From NCBI RefSeq assembly GCF_013256625.1, contig NZ_CP053908.1:3534001-3598000 (forward strand): a stretch of 64,000 bases of DNA, in the 5' to 3' direction. The DNA comes from Hymenobacter sp. BRD128. Its GTDB lineage: Bacteria > Bacteroidota > Bacteroidia > Cytophagales > Hymenobacteraceae. Under the pieces are notes generated by a model that worked only from the letters and a program-made list of their open reading frames with translations, did not search any database and was not told the origin of the DNA. Shown here piece by piece: positions 7,635 to 17,008 of the stretch. The number at the start of each line of letters is the position of its first letter. Position 1 is the first letter of the stretch. Position numbers and translations under genes: made by a program.

Positions 7635-9140
7635 CTAGATGGCCGCCGTGACCCGGCGCGTGCGCGGGCGCATTGGCGTGAGCGTTTTGGGGCGCGGGGC
7701 GGGGCGGCGCACCGTTACGGGCACGGGGGCTTTGGCCAGGCGGGCGCGCTCCAGCAGCCACGTTTGCAGGTAGCTGAGGCCCTCGGGTGAGAAGGCGGCC
7801 TGCCGCTCGCCCGCCACGATGGGCCACTTGGCCGGGTCATCCTGAAACAAGTGATTGACACCCCCTAGCCGGTGCGCCTGCACCGGCTGCCCCGACTGGC
7901 GCAACCCCTTCTGCAACAAAGACATATTGCGCCCGGCGGCCACCTGCAAGTCGGCCGTGCCGTTGAGCAGCAGCACCGGGCAGCGCACCAGCGAAAGCCG
8001 GCTGGCCGGGTCGAAGTCGAAGAAATAGCGCGACCAGGGCGAAGTCAGCTGCACGGCGCGGGCGCGGGCCATCGGCTCATCGAGGGCCGAGTTGCTGCTG
8101 CGCAGCAGGGTAATGATTTTGGCGCGGGCGGCGGCGGCATTCGGCGTCTGGCGCACGGTTTCGACCAGGCGGTCAAACAGCCCCTGGGCGGCTTTCACCT
8201 GCGCGCCATCGGCCCCGATAAGACGCATGATTTCGCCCTGCTGGCGGCGCAGCACATCGCGCCCCGGCTGCCCGTAGGCGGCCAGCGAGGCCACAAAATT
8301 GGGCGCTTCGAGCGGCTCGGCGGCGGCTAGCAGGGCCACGTTGCCGCCCTCGCCGTGGCCGAGCAGGCCTACCTGCTGCGGCGCGATAAGCGGCCGGTCG
8401 CGCAAAAAAGCCAGCGCCGCCCGGGCATCGGTCACAAAGTCGGCAGTGGTGGCGCGGCTGAAATCGCCGCCCGATTTGCCCACGCCCCGGTCGTCGTAGC
8501 GCAGCACGGCCACCCCGTGCCGGGTGAGGTAGTCGGCCAGAATCCCGAACACGCGGTAGCCCTGCACGTCCGAGTCGCGCCCCTGCGGCCCCGAATCGGA
8601 TACCAGCGCCACGGCCGCAAACGGCCCCTCGCCGCTCGGAATGGTGAGCGTGCCGCTGAGCTTAATCTTCGCTACCGGGTTGTAAAACGTCACTTCCGAC
8701 TCGCGGTAGGGTGGCGTGAGGCGCAGTTTTTTGGCAGCCTGGGCGGCGGCCGGGGCGGTGCCGCGCTCCAGGGTGAGGTCCGTTTTGAGGCCCGGCTGCT
8801 GCCAGGTGCCCACCAGCTTATCGCCCCCGGCCAGCACCTTGCCCTCGAAGCGGCTACCCGCCTGCTCGATGCTCAGCTTAAGATTATCATCCTTCAGCTC
8901 TACCTCAACCGGCATGCGGCTGATGCGCTGCTGCGGCACGTCGAGCGCCGCGTAGTAGGTGCCGTTGCTGAGCGGCACGATGGTAATGATGAGCGTGAGC
9001 GTGCCGCCCGGCACCTTCAGCGGGCCCTGCCACTGGCCGTTGAGACGCGGGGGCTCGCCGGTGCCCGCCAGGTGGCTAGCCGCCCGGCCAGTAGAGCTGA
9101 TAAAAATAAGTAGCGAAAGGAAAAGTAATAATTTTTGCAT
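7635..9140 (-). CDS. Alpha/beta hydrolase lacking the nucleophilic serine
   Basis: A 501-residue exported protein with a signal peptide (about 1-20). Residues about 30-125 form a beta domain (NGQWQGPLKVPGGTLTL) common ahead of these hydrolases. The hydrolase domain runs about 145-480. DSGPQGRD and YDDRGVGKS form the oxyanion and early-loop regions, while NGTADLQVAAG and GGVNHLFQD carry the expected catalytic Asp and His. The nucleophile elbow is GHGEGG (261-266), where GxSxG is expected. Codon 263 is GGC (bases 8352-8354), one base from AGC Ser. The protein is either inactive as an esterase or a recent mutant. The C-terminus has a basic Pro/Arg tail. Confidence 0.88.
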   Translation of the reverse strand: MQKLLLFLSLLIFISSTGRAASHLAGTGEPPRLNGQWQGPLKVPGGTLTLIITIVPLSNGTYYAALDVPQQRISRMPVEVELKDDNLKLSIEQAGSRFEGKVLAGGDKLVGTWQQPGLKTDLTLERGTAPAAAQAAKKLRLTPPYRESEVTFYNPVAKIKLSGTLTIPSGEGPFAAVALVSDSGPQGRDSDVQGYRVFGILADYLTRHGVAVLRYDDRGVGKSGGDFSRATTADFVTDARAALAFLRDRPLIAPQQVGLLGHGEGGNVALLAAAEPLEAPNFVASLAAYGQPGRDVLRRQQGEIMRLIGADGAQVKAAQGLFDRLVETVRQTPNAAAARAKIITLLRSSNSALDEPMARARAVQLTSPWSRYFFDFDPASRLSLVRCPVLLLNGTADLQVAAGRNMSLLQKGLRQSGQPVQAHRLGGVNHLFQDDPAKWPIVAGERQAAFSPEGLSYLQTWLLERARLAKAPVPVTVRRPAPRPKTLTPMRPRTRRVTAAI

Positions 9141-9386
9141 AAAATTTAATTCTACCAGGAGCAGGAGCCGTAGCCCTTAAAAACTACTGCAAACTACCAA
9201 ACAAGCGGCATTCCGCCCGCAATACAGGCTCATTCGCTAGCATTGCTTCAGGAGTAATTGTACAATCCTTTTCCTGGCATCATCCCTAGCCAGGAGCCAG
9301 GTTTTTACCAGCCAGCAGGCGGGTTGCCGCCACCCACCGGGCCCGGTTTTACGTAAGCTTTTTCACTCATTCCAGCCTTTTCCACT

Positions 9387-10288
9387 ATGCCAACTCGCAA
9401 AGCTGCCACGCCGGCCCCACCCAAGCGCCCTACCGCCAAGGATATGAAGGAGCACGCCCAGAAGCTTCCCTACCCCGCCAAACAGGCCGACATGACATTT
9501 CAGCCCCAGAGCAGCCTGGCCGCTTACCGCGCCGCCGGCAAGCTCGAAGGCAAGGTGGCCCTCATCACGGGGGCCGACTCGGGTATTGGCCGCGCCGTGG
9601 CCATCGCCTTTGCCAAGGAAGGGGCCGATGTGGCCATTCTTTTTAATGAAAACCAGGAAGATGCGCAGGAAACCAAGCGCTTGGTCGAACAGGAAAACCG
9701 CAGGTGCCAGGTGTTGCAGCTCGATGTGCGCGACCGCGAGCAGGCGTTTCAGGCCGTGCGCCTGGTGCGCCAGGAACTGGGGGGCTGAATATTCTGGTCA
9801 ACAATGCCGCCTTTCAGATGGCGCAGGAGAAATTTGAGGATATTCCGGAAGCCCAGATTCGGCGCACGTTCGACACGAATATTCTGGGCTACATGTGGAT
9901 GGCGCAGGCCGTTATTCCGCACCTGCAAAGCGGCGACTGCATCATCAACACGGGCAGCGTAGTGGGCCTGGTGGGCATTCCGCTGCTCGTGGACTACGCC
10001 TGCACCAAGGCCGGTATTCACGCCCTTACCAAATCGCTGGCCCTGTACCTGGGCGAGCGCAATATCCGGGTGAACTGCGTGGTGCCCGGCCCGGTCTGGA
10101 CGCCCAACATTCCCGGCACCATGCCGCGCTCGGAAATCGAGAAATTCGGCCACGAAGTAGCCCTCAAGCGCCCCGGCCAGCCCGAGGAGCTGGCGCCGGC
10201 CTACGTGCTGCTGGCCTCGCAGGATGGCTCGTTTATGACCGGCGCGCTGGTGCACGTCACGGGTGGTAAACTCAGCAGCGACGAGTAA
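9387..10288 (+). CDS. SDR family oxidoreductase, YghA/GSP39-like (apparent frameshift)
   Basis: A short-chain dehydrogenase with a long N-terminal extension (about 45 residues, Lys/Pro-rich, then TFQPQSSLAAYRAAGKLEGK) typical of the YghA / general-stress-protein-39 type. The cofactor site is TGADSGIG, with NILVNNAA, the Ser in INTGSVVG and YACTK as the catalytic YxxxK. It ends VHVTGGKLSSDE. The frame breaks in the G run 9779-9784. One added G gives a continuous 300-residue protein with QELGGLNILVNN, exactly as in relatives. Members reduce aldehydes or ketones and are often stress-induced. A hairpin terminator follows. Confidence 0.88.
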
Positions 10289-10315
10289 ACTTCTGGGCCG
10301 TTTCCCCGTTCAGAA

Positions 10316-10369
10316 GGAAGGAAATCCGTAGCGCCTGATGCTGACGAATTTCCTTCCACCCGTTTTTTT
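10316..10369 (+). terminator. Hairpin terminator after SDR gene
   Basis: Fourteen-base arms (10316-10329 and 10344-10357) with one mismatch, followed by a run of seven T. It separates the SDR gene from the gluconate-dehydrogenase subunit 3 gene. Confidence 0.75.
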
Positions 10370-10372
10370 GGT

Positions 10373-10942
10373 ATGACTTCGCAGGATTTGCTTTCCTCGG
10401 CGCACGTATCGGCGGCCACCCGCGCCGCCCTTACCCAACGCCTGGCCGACACTGGGGCGGCCTATACGCCGCAGTTTTTGGCCCCCGAAACCTACCGGCT
10501 GCTCGAAGCCGTGGCCGCGCGGTTGTTTCCGCAGCCCGAGCGGCCGGTGCCCATTCCGCTAGCCCCGGCCGTTGACCAGCGCCTGGCCGCAGGCCGCGCC
10601 GATGGCTGGCGCTACGATGCCCTGCCGCCCGACCGCGAGGCCTATCGCCTGGGCCTGGGTGGCGTGCAGGAAATCGCGCAGTCGCTTTTTAAAACTGATT
10701 TTGAGCAGCTCAACCCTAGTCAGCAGGATGCGGCAATCCAGGCGCTGGCCAGCGGCAACCCGCCCGGCGCGATTTGGCAAACGCTGCCGGCCGGCCGCTT
10801 TTTTGAAGAACTACTGGCCGAGCTTACCGAAACCTATTATGCCCACCCCTGGGCGCAAGATGAAATCGGCTATGTAGGCTATGCCGACCTGCCCGCCTGG
10901 GCCAAAATCGGTCTCAACGAAAAAGACGACCGCGAAGCATAG
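10373..10942 (+). CDS. Gluconate 2-dehydrogenase subunit 3 family protein
   Basis: A 189-residue protein of the gluconate 2-dehydrogenase subunit 3 family: FLAPETYRLLEAVAARLFPQ near residue 35, DQRLAAGRADGWRYD, and a helical C-terminal half with FFEELLAELTETYYAHP and IGYVGYADLPAW. In the known complexes this small subunit pairs with a GMC-type FAD subunit, and such a gene starts 51 bases downstream. Unlike many homologues it has no Tat or Sec signal, so the pair here probably works in the cytoplasm or is exported otherwise. No cytochrome c subunit is adjacent. Confidence 0.9.
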   Translation: MTSQDLLSSAHVSAATRAALTQRLADTGAAYTPQFLAPETYRLLEAVAARLFPQPERPVPIPLAPAVDQRLAAGRADGWRYDALPPDREAYRLGLGGVQEIAQSLFKTDFEQLNPSQQDAAIQALASGNPPGAIWQTLPAGRFFEELLAELTETYYAHPWAQDEIGYVGYADLPAWAKIGLNEKDDREA

Positions 10943-10993
10943 CCAAATAACTAGCTACATAACAGCTCTTTATCTATTTATCATATCCGTTAT

Positions 10994-12685
10994 ATGCCCG
11001 ACGAAGAAATCGCCGAGGAAGGTATCCTTAGCCCTACCGCGCCCGCCATTCAGGACCCCCTGCTGCGCGAGCTGCTGGCCGAAAATGCGCCGCTAGCCGC
11101 TCCCATCGACACGCCGCTTGAGCAGCCGCAACCCCTGCCCGCCCCTACCGAAACCGTCGATTGCATCGTGATTGGGCTGGGCGCGGGTGGCGCGCCGCTG
11201 CTGGCCCGGCTAGCCCAGGCCGGCCTGAAGGTGGTAGCCCTGGAAGCCGGCCCCTGGCATAATCCCGAAAAAGACTTTGCCACCGACGAAAAAGCGCAGG
11301 ACTTCCTGTTTTGGAACGACGAGCGGCTGGCGGCCGGTGGCGACCCGCTGGCGATGGGCAAAAACAACTCGGGTACCGGCGTGGGCGGCTCCACACTGCA
11401 CTACACTGCCTATACGCCCCGCCCCCTGCCCGACGACCTGCACCTGAAGCGCGACTTCGGCCAGGGCGAAGACTGGCCGCTGACCTACGACGAGCTGGCG
11501 CCTTATTTTGAAGAAGTTGAGCAGTTTCTGGGCGTTTCGGGGCCTACCCCCTACCCCTGGGGTCCTGGCCGGCCCAAGGGCTACGCGCTAGCCCCGCTGC
11601 CGCTCAATAGCGCCGCCCAACTCATGGTGCGCGGGGCCGAGAAGCTCGGTATCAAAACCGCGCCAGCGGCCAACGCCGCCCTCTCGGCCCGCTACTACCA
11701 GGAGGGCGTGGGCTGGCGCGAGGCCTGCACCAACCGGGGCTTTTGCCAGGCCGGCTGCTCGAACGGTGCCAAATCCAGCATGGATGTGACGTACATTCCG
11801 CTGGCAGTGAAGCACGGGGCTGATATTCGCCCCAATAGCTTCGTGACGGAGATTGAGCGCGATGCGCGCGGCCACGTGGCGGCAGTGGTGTACACGCAAA
11901 ATGGCCAAAACCACCGGCTAGCCTGCAAGAATCTGTTTCTCTGCGGCGGCTCGGTCGAAACCCCACGCCTGCTGCTGCTCAATGAGTTGGCCCTTACCAG
12001 CGGCCAGGTGGGCCGCAACCTGATGGCTCACCCCGGCCTGCAGGTGTGGGGCACTTTCCCCGACGAGGTGCGCCCGAATAAAGGCATTCCCGGCGGCCTT
12101 ATCTCGCAGGATACGCACCGGCCTAAAGACGCCGATTTTGCGGGCGGCTACCTGCTGCAAAGCATTGGGGTAATGCCGGTTACGTTTGCGGGCCAGGTGG
12201 CGCGCGGGCGTAAGCTCTGGGGCCAGCCACTGCGCGACTATATGCGGCAGTTCAACCACATCGCGGGCATCAACATCCTGGGCGACTGCCTGCCCCACGC
12301 CGACAATTACCTGGAATTAAGCGACGAAAAAGATGCCCGCCAGCTGCCTAAGCCACGCCTGCACTTCACGGCCCAGGAAAACGAGCTGCGCATGAATGCC
12401 CACGCCGCGCGCACCATGCGCGGCATCTGGGAGGCCGCCGGGGCTAGCGACATCTGGGATTTTCAGCGCTATGCGCACGTTATCGGCACGGCCCGCATGG
12501 GCCTGAACGGCGACGATGCGGTGGTGAACCGCGACGGCCGGGCCTTCGACGTGCCTAACCTGTACATCTGCGACAACTCGGTGTTTCCCAGCGCGCTCAG
12601 CGTCAATCCGGCGCTCACCATTATGGCGCTCAGCCTGCGAACTGCCGATAAGTTTCTGGAAAAAGAAAGACGGCGGGACGAGTAA
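10994..12685 (+). CDS. GMC family FAD-dependent oxidoreductase
   Basis: A 563-residue GMC oxidoreductase, the catalytic partner of the gluconate-dehydrogenase-type complex. The FAD site is VIGLGAGGAPLLARLAQAG (about 56-74) with Glu of LEAGPW binding ribose. Other marks are GVGGSTLHYTAYTPRP, a four-cysteine segment CTNRGFCQAGCSNGAK, GGSVETPRLLLL, and the C-terminal HVIGTARMG and VFPSALSVNPALTIMAL, which hold the catalytic His/Asn pair. It likely oxidises a sugar or polyol, substrate unknown. It follows the subunit 3 gene closely and precedes a family 1 glycosidase, suggesting a carbohydrate role. Confidence 0.93.
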   Translation: MPDEEIAEEGILSPTAPAIQDPLLRELLAENAPLAAPIDTPLEQPQPLPAPTETVDCIVIGLGAGGAPLLARLAQAGLKVVALEAGPWHNPEKDFATDEKAQDFLFWNDERLAAGGDPLAMGKNNSGTGVGGSTLHYTAYTPRPLPDDLHLKRDFGQGEDWPLTYDELAPYFEEVEQFLGVSGPTPYPWGPGRPKGYALAPLPLNSAAQLMVRGAEKLGIKTAPAANAALSARYYQEGVGWREACTNRGFCQAGCSNGAKSSMDVTYIPLAVKHGADIRPNSFVTEIERDARGHVAAVVYTQNGQNHRLACKNLFLCGGSVETPRLLLLNELALTSGQVGRNLMAHPGLQVWGTFPDEVRPNKGIPGGLISQDTHRPKDADFAGGYLLQSIGVMPVTFAGQVARGRKLWGQPLRDYMRQFNHIAGINILGDCLPHADNYLELSDEKDARQLPKPRLHFTAQENELRMNAHAARTMRGIWEAAGASDIWDFQRYAHVIGTARMGLNGDDAVVNRDGRAFDVPNLYICDNSVFPSALSVNPALTIMALSLRTADKFLEKERRRDE

Positions 12686-12775
12686 GGTGCAGGGCTTGTT
12701 CCCGCCCATGCAGTCGAGCTACAACTACTAGTCGTTTAATGACGGGCGGGGGCAAGCCCCGCACCTTACTTTTTT
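12683..12775 (+). terminator. Large imperfect hairpin with T run before GH1 start
   Basis: The stop region of the GMC gene (TAAGGTGCAGGGCTTG...CCCGCC) is repeated in inverted form at about 12744-12768 (GGCGGG...CAAGCCCCGCACCTTA), followed by six T that directly abut the ATG at 12776. It looks like a terminator for the GMC gene placed with no gap before the next start codon. Confidence 0.6.
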
Positions 12776-14109
12776 ATGAAATCCTTTCTCACCGAAATTA
12801 AAGAGCATTTCGGCAACGGCAACTACGAGGGCGACGAATTTGGGGGTGCACGGGGCATAATGGCAACGGCTTGCCTACGGGCCTGCCCAACAATTTTATG
12901 TTTGCCACCGGCATCGAGTGCAGCTACCCCACCATCGACCATGGCAAAACCCGCCGCGACCTGCTGGCCGAGTGCGACCACTACAACCGCTACAAGGAAG
13001 ACCTGGGCCTGGTAAAAGAAATGGGCCTGAAGGTGTTGCGCTACGGCCTGCCGTACTACAACATTCAACAGAGCCCCGATAAGTACGACTGGGAATTTTC
13101 GGATTTGGCAATGGCCGAGATGCAGCGGCTAGGCATCACGCCCATTCTGGACCTTATGCACTTTGGCGTGCCCGACTGGCTGGGCAATTTCCAAAACCCC
13201 GAGTTACCGGTACACTTTGCCGCTTACTGCGAGGAAGTGGCCAAGCGCTACCCCTGGGTGCGCTACTACACGCCCGTCAATGAGATTTACGTCACGGCTA
13301 AGTCGAGCGCCAAGGATGGCCTCTGGAACGAGCAGCTGAAGTCCGACAAAGGCTTTGTGACCGCCCTCAAGCACACGGTGGCGGCTAGCATCATGGGCAC
13401 GCAAAAGATTGCCAAGCACCGCCCCGACTGCGTGATTGTGCAGAGCGAGTCGGCCGAGTTTACGCACGAGCTGCGCGCCGAGCACACGCCCACTGTGCAG
13501 CTCGCAAACAAGCTGCGCTTCACGGCGCTCGACTTGCTGTATGCGCATCATCCAGAAGGCGAGGTTATTAACTACCTCTACGACAATGGCATGACCCGCC
13601 AGGAATACGACTGGTTTATGGCCGGCGAACCGCCGGGCTACCAAGTAATGGGCAACGATTACTACGGCCGCAACGAGAAAATAATGCTGCCCAACGGTGA
13701 GCTCTGCACCAGCATGGATGTGCTAGGGTGGTATACTATTACCCACGACTATTACCAGCGCTACAAAAAGCCGGTGATGCACACCGAAACCAATGTTTTT
13801 GATGCGAAGGAGGCGCCCACCTGGCTCTGGAAGCAATGGGTTAATATTCTGCGGATGCGCAAGGAAGGCGTGCCGGTGCTGGGCTTTACGTGGTACTCAC
13901 TCATCGACCAGGTAGACTGGGAAACGGGGCTAGCCCAGAAAAAAGGCACCGTAAACGCCTGCGGCCTCTTTGACCTCGACCGCAAGCCGCGCCCCGTGGC
14001 CGAGGCCTACAAGATGTTGCTGCAGGAGTACGGTCAGATTACCATCGTGCCCCACGGCGAGCTGTTTGAGGTGACTGAGCGACCGGCCACCCTGAAAGTA
14101 GAGGTCTAA
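12776..14109 (+). CDS. Family 1 glycosyl hydrolase (apparent N-terminal frameshift)
   Basis: A GH1-like (clan GH-A) protein. From residue about 40: FMFATGIECSYPTI, LVKEMGLKVLRYGLPYYNI, YDWEFSDLAMAEM, DLMHFGVPDWLGNFQNPE. The acid/base Glu is in YYTPVNEIYV and the probable nucleophile Glu is in MHTETNVFD. It ends with LFDLDRKPRPVAEAYK. The bulk of the frame opens only at a TTG (12871). Adding one base in the G run 12842-12846 joins it to an ATG at 12776 and gives 444 residues (MKSFLTEIKEHFGNGNYEGD...). No signal peptide. It is likely a cytoplasmic beta-glycosidase acting beside the GMC/gluconate-dehydrogenase pair. The upstream start is less sure than the family. Confidence 0.85.
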
Positions 14110-14146
14110 AGTTCACTATTTGCACAGAAAAGTGCTACATTTAGGA

Positions 14147-14176
14147 AGCAGTCCGAATTGATTTCGGGCTGCTTTT
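14147..14176 (+). terminator. Hairpin terminator after GH1 gene
   Basis: Arms about 14148-14158 and 14163-14173 (AGCAGTCCGAA / TTCGGGCTGCT) with one mismatch, followed by a T run. Confidence 0.75.
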
Positions 14177-14345
14177 TAGTAAGTAATTAATCGTAAAACA
14201 TTCATAGTCAGACATGTTTTTTCGATTGTTTGGCGGCGGTCAAGCTAGCGGGCCAGCCCCCCGGAACTAGTTGCCACCTGCTGCACCTTGCGTAACTTGC
14301 GAGCGTATCCCTCCAACCCAAGGTCTTGCGTATCGCTCTAATTCT

Positions 14346-16924
14346 ATGAAATTTACCGTTTCGCTACTGCTGCTGGGCCTGCTGCTGACCGGCCAGCTCG
14401 CGGTGGCCCAACGAATCAGCGTCAGTGGGCAAGTCGTGGAAGCGGCTACCGGCGAGCCGGTGCCATTTGCGTCCATCTTTGTGCCGCGCACCAGCACCGG
14501 TGTCACGGCCGACTTGGAAGGCAAATTTAAGCTTGCCCTCGACGGCGCCCCCGACTCGCTGGCCGCTTCGGCGCTCGGCTTCCTCCCGCTGCGCAAAAAA
14601 CTCAGCAATGAACCTAGCCAGACCATCTTATTCCGCCTGAAAAAAGGGGCGGCGTGGCCCTGGGCGAGGTAGTCGTGAGTTCGCGCCAGCCCGAAAACCC
14701 GGCTTTTCGCATTTTGCGCGAAGTGCAGAAGCACAAGCCCGAAAACGAGCGCACGGCCCTCACGTCGGCCGAGTTTGACTCGTATAACCGCATCGAGGTG
14801 AGCCTGGCTGACATTCCGAAGGCGCTGGCTAACCGCAAAGTGGTGAAGGACATGCGGGCCCTGGCTGCCCGCCACGGCGCGGCCGCCGCCTCCGACCCCG
14901 ACGCCCCGCTGCCGCTGTTTGCTTCCGAGGTAGGCTCGAAGGTGTACGTGAAGTACGGCCCGCCCATGCACCGCCGCGAAGACATATTACACAAGCAGAT
15001 GCGCGGCGCTGGCCCGCGCGAGGGCTCGGTGCTGAGCCAGATGCTCGGGTCAAATTTTCAGAACTTCGACTTTTACCCTAATTGGCAAAATATTCTGGGT
15101 AAAGACTTTATCTCGCCCATCTCGGCGGGTGGGCGCCTCACTTACGACTACACCCTGCAAGACTCGCTGCTGGTGGGCCAGGATATGTGCTATAAGATTG
15201 CGGTGGCGCCCAAGCGCGACCACGACCTGGCCTTTACGGGCACCATCTGGATTACCAAGGAGAAGTACGCCCTGCGCCGCATTGACGTAATAGCCAGTGA
15301 GCACGCTAACCTCAACTTCGTCAGCGACTTGCGCATTTTGCAGGAATTGACGCCGCCCGACCAGGGGCCGGGGCTAGCCGCCCGCACCCGCCTGGTAGTG
15401 GCCGTGCGCCCCGGCGACAAGCAGGCCGCCATGCGCGTGCGCTTCACTACCGTAAACTCAGGCTTTCAGCGCAATACGCAGCACCCAGGCAGCTTCTACG
15501 ACCAGCCCATCGTCTCAACCGTAATGGAGCCGGGCACCGACAGCGAAACCAGCGGCCTGATAAGCGGCGTGCTACCGAGCGGCGCTACTGAGGGTTACTT
15601 TGATAAAAACCGCCCCGACACGCTCAGCCTCAGCGAGCGTCAGACGTTTGCGGTGCTCGACTCGGCCCGTGAGCTGCCCGCCGTGCGCAGCACCCTCGAC
15701 TGGATTGATTTGTTCATCAATGGCTACCGGCGCGTGGGGGAGCGTGGACTGATTGAGCTCGGGCCAATCATCAATACCTTCGCCTACAACAACTTTGAGG
15801 GCGCGCGCTTTCGCGTTGGCTTCCGCACTACGCCGGCTTTTAGCCGCAACTGGGTGCTGCAACCCTACGTGGCCTACGGCACAATGGACGGGCGCCTCAA
15901 GTACGGCCTGCGGGCCAATTATATTGCCGAGCGCCGACACTGGACGGTAATTGGGGGGGAGTATCGGCACGACATTGAGCAGTATGCGCTGCTCGACAAC
16001 GACTTTTTGCCGGAGAATAATCTCTTCGTAGCCGCCTCGCGCTGGGGGCGCTTCCGCGAGGGCCTGCCCATTATGCGCGATTTATCGCTGTTGAGCTTGC
16101 AGCGCGATTTATTTCACGGCTTTACGCAGAGCGTGATTTTGCGCTACCAGAATAGCGTGCCGCAGTTTATGGTGCGCACCCAGCCGCGCACACCGGGTGG
16201 CGACCCCACCGAGCTAACGCCCGACAAGCTGCACCAAACTGAGATAGTACTGGAGTCGCGCTACGCGCCCGACGAGAATCTGGTGCAGGCTGAAAACCGC
16301 CGCCGCGCCATTGGCCTCAAGCACTGGCCGGTGTTCACCTTCCGCTACACCTTTGGCACTATCGACTGGTTTCGGGGCAATAATACCTACAATAAGTATA
16401 ACCTGCTGGTCACGCATAGCCTGTCGGCGGGCCACTTCGGGCGCCTCAGCTACCGCGTGGAGGGCAGCTACATTCCATCGGAGGTGTCGTACTTGCTGCT
16501 GAAGGCGCCGCTGGGCAACCAGACGCCGTTTTTCAACATCAACTCGTTTAACCTGCTCAATTACTTTGAGTTCGTGACCGACCGCTCGGTATCCCTGCGT
16601 CTCGACCACCACTTTGAGGGCATCATTCTGAACGCTATTCCGGGCATCCGGCGCTTTAACTGGCGCCTGGTAGCCACGGCCAATTTTCTCTACGGCGGCC
16701 TCACCGACGCCAATAAGCTTTCGCCGGTGGGGCGCGGCAACCAGTTTCTACTGCCCTCGCTGGGCAAAGCGCCTTACATTGAAGCTGGCTACGGCATCGA
16801 GAACATTTTCAGGTTTGTTCGGGTCGATTTTATTCACCGCGTCACCTACCGCAACGAACCGCCGCGCAACGGCATCACTCCGCCCAATTTCGGCATCAAA
16901 GTCGGCGCGCAATTCCGGCTGTAG
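14346..16924 (+). CDS. DUF5686 outer-membrane protein with carboxypeptidase-like domain (apparent frameshift)
   Basis: A signal peptide (ending AVAQ) leads into a carboxypeptidase-regulatory-like beta sandwich (ISVSGQVVEAATGEPVPFASI, GVTADLEGKF), then the DUF5686 region (LGEVVVSSRQPENPAFRILR and a predicted beta-barrel up to the terminal GAQFRL). The architecture is that of outer-membrane proteins in Bacteroidota related to TonB-dependent systems but of unknown cargo. The frame breaks at the A6/G4 run 14640-14649. One extra G restores KKGGGVALGEVVV and gives an 859-residue protein. The C-terminal half is full of alternating aromatic/polar strands, as in outer-membrane barrels. Confidence 0.87.
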
Positions 16925-16937
16925 CGAGCAATGCGCA

Positions 16938-17004
16938 TAGCAGACATAAGGGGAATACTGCTGTTCAGCTTTCCTGAACAGCAGTATTCCCCTTATGTCT
17001 GCTA
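16938..17004. terminator. Long perfect bidirectional hairpin
   Basis: Two 31-base arms (16938-16968 and 16974-17004), perfectly complementary around a five-base loop. It lies between convergent genes ending at 16924 and 17009 and would terminate both. Confidence 0.85.
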
Positions 17005-17008
17005 CTCA

